Assembly (NCBI GenBank): GCA_937931165.1
Contig: CALHCI010000043.1
Span: 1-47,310 of the forward strand
Source: an uncultured Granulosicoccaceae bacterium
Lineage (GTDB): Bacteria; Pseudomonadota; Gammaproteobacteria; Granulosicoccales; Granulosicoccaceae
DNA: 47,310 bases
Direction of reading: 5' to 3'
Positions 39,924 to 47,310 of the stretch are shown piece by piece. Position 1 is the stretch's first letter. Each line of letters opens with the position of its first letter. The notes beneath the pieces were generated by a model. The model was not told where the DNA came from. It saw nothing but the letters and a program-made list of their open reading frames with translations, and made no database searches. Made by a program: the position numbers and the translations under genes.

Positions 39924-40080
39924 TCAAAGGTGTCCTCGGTGAATAATTGCATAAGAGTACCGCACAAAGCGGCACCACACTGTGCTGTTCAAGTGACCAG
40001 TCTGTAACGAGTGGAGAATGCTGCTGGCCAGCGGAGTGACGATTTACTGGCAGGCGGTTGTTTCTAATTTTGTACACAGC

Positions 40081-40100
40081 GAAGAGGTCTACCCCTCTTC
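40081..40100 (-). terminator. Hairpin after lon, possible terminator
   Basis: GAAGAGG (40081-40087) and CCTCTTC (40094-40100) make a perfect 7-bp stem with a 6-base loop, 49 bases past the lon stop. No T run follows, so the terminator role is tentative. The rest of the 225-base lon-hupB gap shows nothing else I can name. Confidence 0.45.
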
Positions 40101-40148
40101 AACTGCGTTTATTTTACCACAACTCCTACTGCAGACGAAGCCCCAGCC

Positions 40149-42572
40149 TCAATGATGTCGTACAGTTTGCGATGTTTTCTTTTTCGACGCCCCGGTTTTC
40201 CCGTCTTTCTGTTCCGCTTCTTCAAGCACGGGTACCGGCGACGAAATCAGCGCAATTTCCAGTACATCATCTATCCATCGAACCGGCTTTATTTCGAGAT
40301 TCCCGATCACTTCAGGCGGAATTTCTGCAAGATCTTTTTCGTTCTCGTGAGGAATGATCACCACTTTGATGTCCCCCCGGTGAGCGGCAAGTAACTTTTC
40401 CTTCAGTCCGCCAATTGGCAGCACTTCTCCACGCAGAGTAATCTCGCCGGTCATCGCTACATCTTTACGCACAGCAATACCGGTTAGCGCAGAGACAAGT
40501 GCGGTGCACATACCAATGCCCGCACTCGGACCATCTTTTGGAGTCGCACCGTCAGGTACGTGAATATGGATGTCCTTGTTTTCATAGAAATCGTCCTTCA
40601 GCCCTAGCGCCTGTGCACGACTTCGCACAACAGTTTGTGCAGCCTGAATAGACTCTTTCATGACATCACCCAGTTGACCGGTGTAGTTAAATTTGCCTTT
40701 ACCAGACACAACCGCGGTTTCGATAGATAGCAACTCACCACCAACCTGAGTCCAGGCCAACCCGGTAACCTGCCCTACTTTGTCTTCTTCTTCAGCCTTA
40801 CCGAACCTGTGCTGTTCAACACCCAGATAATCCGACAGGTTGTCGACAGTAACTTCGACACACTTCGTGTCTTTATTAAGCAGAATTTCGGTGACTATCT
40901 TGCGACAAACTTTACTGATTTCGCGCTCGAGGTTTCGTACTCCAGCTTCCCGCGTATAACAACGGATAATATGTCGGATAGCATCTTCACCCAGTACCAT
41001 CTCACCATCACGCAATCCATTGTCTGCGATCTTTCTTGGTACCAGATAGTTCTGTGCAATCTTGAGCTTTTCAGTCTCTGTATAACCAGGCAACCGAATC
41101 ACTTCCATCCGATCAAGTAGCGGTGCAGGAATATCCATACTGTTTGCTGTTGCTACAAACATCACATCAGACAAATCGTACTCAACCTCAAGGTAGTGGT
41201 CTGCAAACGTATGGTTTTGTTCCGGATCGAGCACTTCCAGTAAGGCAGATGAAGGATCACCGCGAAAATCCATCGACATTTTGTCAATTTCATCCAGCAA
41301 TAACAGAGGATTTTTGGTTTCGGCTTTGGTGATATTTTGCAGAATCTTGCCAGGCATTGACCCTATGTAGGTGCGCCTGTGCCCTCTGATTTCTGCCTCA
41401 TCACGGACCCCGCCAAGTGCCATCCGACTAAACTTGCGACCGGTGGCCCTGGCAATTGATTTACCCAAAGAAGTTTTACCAACACCCGGCGGCCCTACCA
41501 GACATAGTATTGGCCCCTTTAGTTTTTTTACACGCTTTTGCACGGCAAGGTATTCGAGTATCCGTTCTTTGACCTTCTCGAGACCATAATGATCCTCTTC
41601 GAGAATAGCCTCTGCTACGGCAAGATCAGACTTGAGCCTGGACTTTTTCTTCCAAGGCAGATTAACCAGCGTCTCAATGTAGTTGCGAACCACCGTAGCT
41701 TCCGCAGACATCGGCGACATCATTTTCAGTTTTGAAAGCTCAGAGGTGCCTTTAGTTTTGGCCTCTTCACTCATCCCTGCGGTTTCAATACGCTCTGCCA
41801 GATCCTCAATTTCATTTGGCACATCTTCAAGCTCACCCAGTTCTTTCTGGATCGCTTTCATTTGTTCGTTCAGATAATACTCGCGCTGACTCTTTTCCAT
41901 CTGCTGCTTAACGCGACCACGAATGCGCTTTTCAACCTGAAGCATGTCGAGTTCGCCTTCCATCAGACTCATCAGGTATTCAAGGCGCTCGGTAGATTTT
42001 TCTATTTCGAGAATCTTTTGTTTATCTTCAATTTTCAGCGTCAGATGCGCGGCCACTGTATCTGCCAGTCGCGACGGGTCTTCAATGCCACTGAGCGATG
42101 TCAGAATTTCTGGTGCAAGCTTTTTATTGAGCTTGACGTATTGCTCGAACAAGCTGGTCACCGTTCGCACCAGCACTTCCATTTCTTTCTCGTCAAACTC
42201 GGTAGTAACCGGAACGATTTCCGCATCGGCTGCAAAAAATCCGTCTTCCAATTTTTCGATTCCCGATATCCGCGCACGCTCCCCACCTTCTACCAGCACC
42301 TTAATGGTGCCGTCCGGCAGTTTTAGCAGCTGCAAGATATCTGCAAGCGTTCCGAACTCATTGATATCTTCAATTTCTGGATCATCCACATCTGCTCGCT
42401 TCTGAGCAGAAAGTAAAATCTGCTTGTCACGGGTCATCGCCTCATCGAGTGCAAGAATTGACTTCTCACGCCCCACGAAAAGAGGAATAACCATATGCGG
42501 GTACACAACCACGTCTCTCAACGGCAGCAGTGGTAAATTCAGTGTTGGATAGGTTTCTGGCTCGTCTGCCAT
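40149..42572 (-). CDS. lon: ATP-dependent protease Lon
   Basis: Lon is a hexameric cytosolic AAA+ serine protease that degrades damaged and regulatory proteins. The 807-residue protein has the LON substrate-binding domain (about 10-205) and a coiled-coil region. The AAA+ module carries Walker A GPPGVGKT (360-367) and Walker B LLLLDEID (423-430). The C-terminal protease domain has the Ser683-Lys726 dyad (PKDGPSAG and [10 protein letters not shown]). The C-terminus is a Lys/Thr-rich tail. It is downstream of clpX with a 207-base gap. I looked for a heat-shock promoter there and did not find a good match. Confidence 0.98.
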   Translation of the reverse strand: MADEPETYPTLNLPLLPLRDVVVYPHMVIPLFVGREKSILALDEAMTRDKQILLSAQKRADVDDPEIEDINEFGTLADILQLLKLPDGTIKVLVEGGERARISGIEKLEDGFFAADAEIVPVTTEFDEKEMEVLVRTVTSLFEQYVKLNKKLAPEILTSLSGIEDPSRLADTVAAHLTLKIEDKQKILEIEKSTERLEYLMSLMEGELDMLQVEKRIRGRVKQQMEKSQREYYLNEQMKAIQKELGELEDVPNEIEDLAERIETAGMSEEAKTKGTSELSKLKMMSPMSAEATVVRNYIETLVNLPWKKKSRLKSDLAVAEAILEEDHYGLEKVKERILEYLAVQKRVKKLKGPILCLVGPPGVGKTSLGKSIARATGRKFSRMALGGVRDEAEIRGHRRTYIGSMPGKILQNITKAETKNPLLLLDEIDKMSMDFRGDPSSALLEVLDPEQNHTFADHYLEVEYDLSDVMFVATANSMDIPAPLLDRMEVIRLPGYTETEKLKIAQNYLVPRKIADNGLRDGEMVLGEDAIRHIIRCYTREAGVRNLEREISKVCRKIVTEILLNKDTKCVEVTVDNLSDYLGVEQHRFGKAEEEDKVGQVTGLAWTQVGGELLSIETAVVSGKGKFNYTGQLGDVMKESIQAAQTVVRSRAQALGLKDDFYENKDIHIHVPDGATPKDGPSAGIGMCTALVSALTGIAVRKDVAMTGEITLRGEVLPIGGLKEKLLAAHRGDIKVVIIPHENEKDLAEIPPEVIGNLEIKPVRWIDDVLEIALISSPVPVLEEAEQKDGKTGASKKKTSQTVRHH

Positions 42573-42741
42573 AGTGCCTCACAAGTTCAGGCGAAAAAAA
42601 TCGGGGAGATCCCGTGACATCTGAGTGTAAGGCCGATCAGCAGATTTACAAGCGTTCTGTGCGACTAGCAGGCAAGTGGCAACAGAGATGGAATAGTTGA
42701 GAGGGGAGTTTATAGCGCTGCAATAGCAAGTAGCTATGCAG

Positions 42742-42760
42742 GGCAGCCAGAACGGCTGCC
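42742..42760 (-). terminator. Hairpin after clpX
   Basis: GGCAGCC (42742-42748) and GGCTGCC (42754-42760) form a perfect 7-bp stem with a 5-base loop, 20 bases past the clpX stop. There is no T tract. Confidence 0.45.
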
Positions 42761-42779
42761 ACTGCGACAGTACAGGTGT

Positions 42780-44093
42780 TTACTCGTCAGAGGCCGCTTT
42801 TTTGAAGTCTTCGCCGCCTTCGTCTCCGTCGATGCTGGACTCATTGCTGGCTAGCAGCAGGTAAGGCTTCGCTTCGCCACGAACGACTGCACCGTCGACA
42901 ACAACCTTTTTGACGTTATCCATCTGTGGCAGCTCGTACATGGTATCGAGCAAGACGTTTTCGAGAATAGTACGCAGACCGCGAGCACCCGTCTTTCTTT
43001 CGGTGGCTTTCTCGGCTACCGCATACAGCGCGTCTTCGCGGAACTCGATTTCCACATTTTCCATACCCAGCAATTTTTCATATTGCTTGGTGATGGCGTT
43101 TTTCGGTTCAGTGAGAATCCGTACCAGCGCGTGTTCGTCGAGCTCTTTCAGTGTGGCAACGACTGGCAAACGACCGACGAATTCAGGGATCAAGCCATAC
43201 TTAACGAGATCTTCTGATTCAACCTTTGCCAGGAGATCACCAAGCTTGGTTGTTTCGTCTTTGGTTTTTACCTCGGCACCAAAGCCCATACCACCTTTAT
43301 CAGAACGATCACGGATAATTTTATCGAGTCCGGCAAACGCACCACCAACAATGAACAAAATGTTTTTGGTATCAACCTGTAAAAACTCTTGCTGAGGATG
43401 CTTGCGACCGCCCTGTGGAGGAACCGAAGCCACCGTACCTTCAATCAGTTTCAGCAGCGCCTGCTGCACACCCTCGCCAGACACATCGCGAGTGATTGAC
43501 GGGTTATCCGCCTTTCGGGAGATTTTGTCGATCTCATCGATGTAGACAATACCGCTTTGCGCCTTGTCGACGTCGTAGTCGCACTTTTGCAACAGTTTCT
43601 GAATGATATTTTCCACATCCTCGCCCACGTAACCCGCTTCGGTTAACGTGGTGGCATCGGCCATGGTGAAAGGCACATTCAGCAAACGTGCAAGAGTTTC
43701 AGCGAGCAGTGTTTTGCCCGATCCAGTCGGACCGACGAGCAAAATATTACTCTTGGCAAGCTCGACCTCTTCTTTGCTGTCGCTCTGAAACTGCAATCGT
43801 TTGTAATGGTTATACACCGCCACAGCCAGAATTTTCTTGGCTTCTTCCTGGCCGATTACATACTGATCCAGTGTTTCACGGATTTCGAGCGGCTTCAGCA
43901 GCTCTCCGGTGGCACTGGCCGCTTTCTCCTGCATTTCTTCGGTGATGATATCGTTGCACAGGTCAACGCACTCATCACAGATAAATACAGATGGGCCGGC
44001 AATCAGCTTTCGTACTTCGTGTTGGCTTTTACCGCAGAATGAACAGTAAAGAAGTTTACTGTCATCTTGATTTTTGTTATCGCCGTCACTCAT
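42780..44093 (-). CDS. clpX: ATP-dependent Clp protease ATP-binding subunit ClpX
   Basis: ClpX is the hexameric AAA+ unfoldase that feeds ClpP. The 437-residue protein starts with the four-Cys zinc domain (C17, C20, C39, C42). Walker A GPTGSGKT is at residues 121-128 and Walker B VYIDEID follows. [22 protein letters not shown] sensor and pore segments and [10 protein letters not shown] near the end are also present. It lies 123 bases after clpP; the gap holds a 15-base palindrome (44193-44207) built on GCTACGC. Confidence 0.98.
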   Translation of the reverse strand: MSDGDNKNQDDSKLLYCSFCGKSQHEVRKLIAGPSVFICDECVDLCNDIITEEMQEKAASATGELLKPLEIRETLDQYVIGQEEAKKILAVAVYNHYKRLQFQSDSKEEVELAKSNILLVGPTGSGKTLLAETLARLLNVPFTMADATTLTEAGYVGEDVENIIQKLLQKCDYDVDKAQSGIVYIDEIDKISRKADNPSITRDVSGEGVQQALLKLIEGTVASVPPQGGRKHPQQEFLQVDTKNILFIVGGAFAGLDKIIRDRSDKGGMGFGAEVKTKDETTKLGDLLAKVESEDLVKYGLIPEFVGRLPVVATLKELDEHALVRILTEPKNAITKQYEKLLGMENVEIEFREDALYAVAEKATERKTGARGLRTILENVLLDTMYELPQMDNVKKVVVDGAVVRGEAKPYLLLASNESSIDGDEGGEDFKKAASDE

Positions 44094-44216
44094 TAGTTGG
44101 TTTTACCCCGTCTTAGGCTACTGTCACCTTGCCGTTTTTCAGCAATTTTTGCAAGGCACAAACCCGTCAATTCAGGTGTGTGCCCGCGGACTGCTACGCG
44201 GCGTAGCATCTCAAGC

Positions 44217-44861
44217 CTACGCGGTTGATTCCTTGGTTCTGTTCTCGACCACTCGATCAATCAAGCCGTAATCCAGCGCGTCCTGAGCGGTCATGAAGTT
44301 GTCTCTGTCTGTATCTCTTTGAATGTCTTCAATGTTCTTGCCGGTATGGTTGGCCAGCACATCGTTAAGACGCGACCGGATTGACAGAATCTCCTGCGCG
44401 TGAATCTGAATATCTGTGGCCTGACCCTGAAAACCACCGAGTGGCTGATGGATCATTACGCGACTGTGCGGGAGTGCAAGTCGCTTGCCTTCGGCACCGC
44501 CTGCCAACAGCACAGCACCCATGCTGGCAGCCTGACCAATGCAAAGGGTCGTCACATCCGGCTTGATAAACTGCATGGTGTCATAAATCGACATACCGGC
44601 TGTTACAGAGCCACCCGGGCTATTGATGTACAACGAAATGTCTTTGTCAGGATTTTCTGACTCGAGGTAGAGCAGCTGCGCTACCACGATGTTTGCCATA
44701 AAATCCTCAACCTGCCCCACCAGAAATACCACGCGCTCTTTGAGCATTCGCGAGTAGATGTCGTAACGCACAGAACCTCGTGGCGTGACTTCTTCTACCG
44801 TGGGTACATACCCGATCGCCTGGGGTGCAGACAATTGAGATTCCATGGGGTTTTTTAACAT
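44217..44861 (-). CDS. clpP: ATP-dependent Clp protease proteolytic subunit ClpP
   Basis: This 214-residue serine protease subunit forms double heptamers. I take the ATG at 44861; the frame extends upstream to a TTG at 44900 without family match, and an ATG at 44846 is a shorter alternative. The catalytic triad is Ser113 (GQAASMG), His138 ([10 protein letters not shown]) and Asp186 (DTDRDNFM). The first residues are probably removed as a propeptide. It is followed by clpX and preceded by tig with a 69-base gap. Confidence 0.97.
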   Translation of the reverse strand: MLKNPMESQLSAPQAIGYVPTVEEVTPRGSVRYDIYSRMLKERVVFLVGQVEDFMANIVVAQLLYLESENPDKDISLYINSPGGSVTAGMSIYDTMQFIKPDVTTLCIGQAASMGAVLLAGGAEGKRLALPHSRVMIHQPLGGFQGQATDIQIHAQEILSIRSRLNDVLANHTGKNIEDIQRDTDRDNFMTAQDALDYGLIDRVVENRTKESTA

Positions 44862-44930
44862 GAGTTCTCTGCTCTTCGTATTCTTATGATTGCGTACCAA
44901 AGCTATTGCAAACTTTTAGCCTGCAATGAC

Positions 44931-46283
44931 TTAAGCATCAGTTGTCTCGCCAACTTCGCCGGGTGATTCTGGATTCATCACCTCTTTAAACGTCAAAGTC
45001 TTGTCGACAACTGTCGCGTTTTCCATTGCCCAATCAGTCACTTGCTGCTCAAGAACCATACCTTCAACATTCTGAAGATACTCAGCGTTCCCGTAATAGT
45101 AGTCAACAACTTGCTTGGGGTCTTCATAGGAAGATGCAATCGTGTCAATTGCTTCTTTTACTTTGCCCGGATCAGCCTTAATCTCATTCTGTTTAATGAT
45201 TTCAGAAATCAACAAACCAAGCTTCACACGACGTTGTGCGTCTTCCTGAAATAGTTCATCGGCAAGCTCAGGCGTTTCAGTACCACCCTGACCCTGCATT
45301 TGACTGGTAATTTGCTGACGTAATCGACCGATCTCGTCTTTTACCATGGAAGAAGGCACGTCAAAATCGTTGTTTTCCAACAACACATCCATGACCGCCT
45401 GCTTGTTCAGGTTGTCTAGCGACTGAGAGAGTTCTCTCTCCATATTTTTGCGAATGTCTGCACGCAGCGCATCGATACCACCTTCTTCAACACCAAAAGC
45501 TTTGGCAAATTCTTCATCCACCACAGGCAATTCGGACTCTTTAACCGCGTGCACAGTAATCTCGAACTGGGCATCTTTGCCCGCCAGATGCGTGGCGCGA
45601 TAATCCTCCGGAAAGCTGACTTTGATTGTGCGTGATTCGCCCTTTGTGACCCCTTCGAGCTGCTCTTCGAAGCCTGGAATCATCGATCCGGACCCCAACA
45701 CCAGTGGCGCTTCTTTGGCGCTGCCGCCATCAAACTCTTCACCGTCGATACTGCCGGCAAAATCCATAGTGACCTGATCGCCGGTTTTCGCAGGTCGGTC
45801 AACGTCCACCCAGTTCACACGCTGCTTGCGCAGAGTTTCAATCATTTCGTCAAGATCGGCGTCACCGACCTCAGCCACCTTCTTTTCTATTGATTTGCCA
45901 CTCAATGGTGCGACCTGAATTTCCGGAAAAACTTCAAAAGTAGCGCGGTAGCGAAAACCTTCCTGCGGCTCGCTGTTTTCAGTCTCTGCTTCATCAACAA
46001 CCGGCTCTATCGAGGGCATACCCGCAGGCTTGAGCGCCACCTGTTCCAGCGCGTCGCGGTAGCTGTCATTTATTACGTCACCGAGTACTTCCTGTCTGAC
46101 GTGACCACCGTATCGTTTGCGGATCACTTTCATTGGCACTTTGCCGGGGCGAAAGCCATTAATCCGCGCAGTCTTGGCAATTGACTGGAGCTTTTTGTTC
46201 ACAGCTTCATCAATTGTTTCGGCTGGAACCTCGACGACTATCTTTCGTTCGAGTCCATTCGCGGATTCTTCGGTTACCTGCAT
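44931..46283 (-). CDS. tig: Trigger factor
   Basis: This 450-residue chaperone binds ribosomes at the polypeptide exit. The N-terminal ribosome-binding region contains GFRPGKVP (signature near residues 43-50). An FKBP-type peptidyl-prolyl isomerase domain follows (about 155-245; TGDQVTMDFAGSIDGEEFDGG...GFEEQL), then the helical C-terminal substrate cradle. It heads the tig-clpP-clpX-lon series. Confidence 0.97.
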   Translation of the reverse strand: MQVTEESANGLERKIVVEVPAETIDEAVNKKLQSIAKTARINGFRPGKVPMKVIRKRYGGHVRQEVLGDVINDSYRDALEQVALKPAGMPSIEPVVDEAETENSEPQEGFRYRATFEVFPEIQVAPLSGKSIEKKVAEVGDADLDEMIETLRKQRVNWVDVDRPAKTGDQVTMDFAGSIDGEEFDGGSAKEAPLVLGSGSMIPGFEEQLEGVTKGESRTIKVSFPEDYRATHLAGKDAQFEITVHAVKESELPVVDEEFAKAFGVEEGGIDALRADIRKNMERELSQSLDNLNKQAVMDVLLENNDFDVPSSMVKDEIGRLRQQITSQMQGQGGTETPELADELFQEDAQRRVKLGLLISEIIKQNEIKADPGKVKEAIDTIASSYEDPKQVVDYYYGNAEYLQNVEGMVLEQQVTDWAMENATVVDKTLTFKEVMNPESPGEVGETTDA

Positions 46284-46387
46284 GATGACCTCAACCAGTC
46301 ATATACGACTGTTTTGTTTAAAGCGGTTATTAGGTTAGCTGAGGACGAATGTCCAGCCAGCGAGTGAGTAATTCAATTGTCGGGGTG

Positions 46388-46426
46388 TTTGTACCCGGAA
46401 GCACCCAACGTGCTTCCGGAAACAAA
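46388..46426 (-). terminator. Strong hairpin downstream of tRNA-Leu
   Basis: CCGGAAGCAC (46395-46404) and GTGCTTCCGG (46410-46419) form a perfect 10-bp stem with a 5-base loop. TTTGT (46388-46392) and ACAAA (46422-46426) extend it after a small internal loop. It starts 5 bases past the tRNA-Leu 3' end on the minus strand. It probably ends the tRNA transcript or marks its processing, although a T run is missing. Confidence 0.55.
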
Positions 46427-46430
46427 TACA

Positions 46431-46515
<85 letters not shown>

Positions 46516-46651
46516 GTGTTATTCCGACCATTATATGACAACCCTTAATCTCGTCACCAGTAGATTAGCGGATTAGTTTTAACCGCTGTGACAGACCTTT
46601 TACTGCCAGCTCGCAGAAACAGGCCCACTGACATAGGGTTGAAGAGAAAGT

Positions 46652-46728
46652 TGGGGTGGACGATGGGATTTGAACCCACGACCACAGGAATCACAATCCT
46701 GCGCTCTACCAACTGAGCTACGCCCACC
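46652..46728 (-). tRNA. tRNA-His (anticodon GTG)
   Basis: A 77-base tRNA including the extra 5' G (G-1, base 46728) opposite C73, the identity element for histidyl-tRNA synthetase. The anticodon loop is TTGTGAT and CCA is encoded. About 60 bases separate it from tRNA-Arg and about 135 from tRNA-Leu. Confidence 0.98.
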
Positions 46729-46790
46729 ACTAAACTGAACCTGCTACAAACCGAACTGTTACGGCCTTACCCGGTTGGTGAACCAGGTAA

Positions 46791-46867
46791 TGGCACGCCC
46801 GGCAGGATTCGAACCTGCTACCCTCGGCTTAGAAGGCCGATGCTCTATCCAAATGAGCTACGGGCGC
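46791..46867 (-). tRNA. tRNA-Arg (anticodon TCT)
   Basis: A 77-base cloverleaf with acceptor GCGCCCG/CGGGCGT (terminal G-T pair), anticodon loop CTTCTAA, T-loop GTTCGAA, discriminator G and encoded CCA. Confidence 0.98.
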
Positions 46868-46913
46868 TTTATTCACCGACGACCGGCTTGTTCGCGAAAC
46901 AGACTGTTAAAAT

Positions 46914-46990
46914 TGGTCGGGGCAGCAGGATTCGAACCTGCGACCCTCTGCTCCCAAAGCAGATGCGCTACCAGGCTGCGCTATGCCCCG
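46914..46990 (-). tRNA. tRNA-Pro (anticodon TGG)
   Basis: A 77-base cloverleaf with acceptor CGGGGCA/TGCCCCG, anticodon loop TTTGGGA, T-loop GTTCGAA, discriminator A and encoded CCA. It is the first gene of the tRNA-Pro-Arg-His-Leu group and lies about 30 bases after the predicted transcription start. Confidence 0.98.
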
Positions 46991-47027
46991 ATTTAACAGT
47001 GCCGGTTCCGACAAATCAAGAGGCGGG

Positions 47028-47056
47028 AGTTTACGCTTGCTTGTAACCGCCGTCAA
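47028..47056 (-). promoter_or_regulatory. Promoter for the tRNA-Pro-Arg-His-Leu cluster
   Basis: A -35 TTGACG (47051-47056, five of six) and a -10 TAAACT (47028-47033, four of six) are spaced by exactly 17 bases on the minus strand. The bases after the -10, CCCGCC, make a G/C-rich discriminator, typical of stable-RNA promoters under stringent (ppGpp) control. Confidence 0.7.
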
Positions 47057-47310
47057 ACCTTCTTTGCAATCTCGATGATGTATTTGAGGATAGACCTTTT
47101 CTATCAACAGTCCAGAACAACCCGACGCCCATCCGTCGCCCATCCATCGCCCATCCATCGCCAAGTGGCACATAACACCGCATCATTACCCTTCGCTCCA
47201 AGGCGTCTAAAGCCACGATCTCACCCTCCCGGTTGTGAAGGGTAAGCGTCGAAGCGCTGGGAGGGACTCTCTGCCGAGACTTATACTAATTCAAGCGACG
47301 CTCAAAAAGG
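47057..47310. other. Unassigned non-coding right edge with small repeats
   Basis: I see no gene I can support from the tRNA promoter to the window edge. The segment contains a tandem 11-bp repeat (47126-47162) and a CCCTCCC/GGGAGGG inverted repeat (47224-47265) enclosing a smaller AGCG/CGCT stem. Short open frames on the minus strand here are repeat-coded and resemble no family I know. A structured RNA or a degraded repeat element are both possible. Confidence 0.4.
47126..47162. repeat. Tandem 11-bp repeat, three copies plus part
   Basis: CGCCCATCCGT (47126-47136) is followed by CGCCCATCCAT twice (47137-47147 and 47148-47158) and then CGCC. The first copy differs at one base. It is a simple direct repeat with no spacers, so not a CRISPR. 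Confidence 0.9.

Noticed and set aside
42573..42779. Heat-shock (sigma-32) promoter before lon
   Set aside because: A CTTGCT and a CCCCTC are present but 18 bases apart, too far for the usual 13-15 base spacing; a short CGGG stem followed by seven T near the lon start is too weak to call an attenuator.
47126..47162. Possible CRISPR array
   Set aside because: Units are 11 bp and directly adjacent with no spacers, and no cas genes are near.
47031..47216. Minus-strand frames at the right edge, rich in Gly, Asp, Trp and Met
   Set aside because: They are coded by the 11-bp tandem repeat and overlap the tRNA promoter; no protein family is recognisable.

Overview
This window is a stretch of chromosomal core genome from a Gammaproteobacterium. 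It contains 35 protein genes (one partial), six tRNA genes and a handful of regulatory sites. The evidence for the group is the gene order, recalled from established knowledge: rpsB-tsf-pyrH-frr-uppS-cdsA-dxr-rseP-bamA-skp-lpxD-fabZ-lpxA, tig-clpP-clpX-lon-hupB-ppiD, smc-zipA-ligA, and mltG-tmk-holB-pilZ. ZipA and the lipid A genes point to a Gram-negative gammaproteobacterium, and the PilZ protein is closest in style to the Pseudomonas type IV pilus protein. I cannot name a genus. Base composition looks moderate by eye. No phage, insertion sequence, integrase, CRISPR array or defence system was seen.

Layout. Positions 1-14893, all on the minus strand, hold (in transcription order from the right) smc, zipA, ligA, dapB, fabD, fabG, acpP, fabF, mltG, tmk, holB, pilZ and a left-truncated apbE. 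Positions 15400-18047 form a plus-strand island with a secreted astacin-type metalloprotease and lpxB. Positions 18089-31061 are minus again: rpsB-tsf, ending at a clear terminator, then pyrH, frr, uppS, cdsA, dxr, rseP, bamA, skp, lpxD, fabZ and lpxA. Positions 31352-35926 hold the divergent plus-strand genes map, glnD and dapE. A CYTH-domain gene (minus) and fabI (plus) diverge around 36403-36560. From 37438 to the right edge everything is minus: tRNA-Pro-Arg-His-Leu, tig, clpP, clpX, lon, hupB, tRNA-Val, tRNA-Asp, ppiD.

How the genes work together. Most of the fatty-acid elongation machinery is here (FabD, FabG, AcpP, FabF, FabZ, FabI), next to the early lipid A enzymes (LpxA, LpxD, LpxB), phospholipid and isoprenoid precursor enzymes (CdsA, Dxr, UppS), the outer-membrane protein assembly and stress proteins (BamA, Skp, RseP, PpiD), and diaminopimelate synthesis (DapB, DapE). 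A second theme is translation and protein quality control (RpsB, EF-Ts, ribosome recycling factor, Map, trigger factor, ClpXP, Lon, tRNAs). A third is chromosome maintenance and division (SMC, LigA, ZipA, HU, DNA polymerase III delta prime, Tmk).

What stands out: lpxB is inverted and convergent with lpxA, and follows an accessory astacin protease with a GlyGly-CTERM-like tail. DNA ligase has an extra segment of about 70 residues in its helix-hairpin-helix region. Ribosomal protein S2 carries an Ala/Pro/Glu-rich tail of about 75 residues built partly from tandem DNA repeats. The fab cluster lacks fabH, plsX and rpmF and is preceded instead by dapB. Several strong hairpins and short tandem repeats lie between genes. 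I did not find a convincing previously undescribed multi-gene system; the astacin/lpxB island is the best candidate accessory region.
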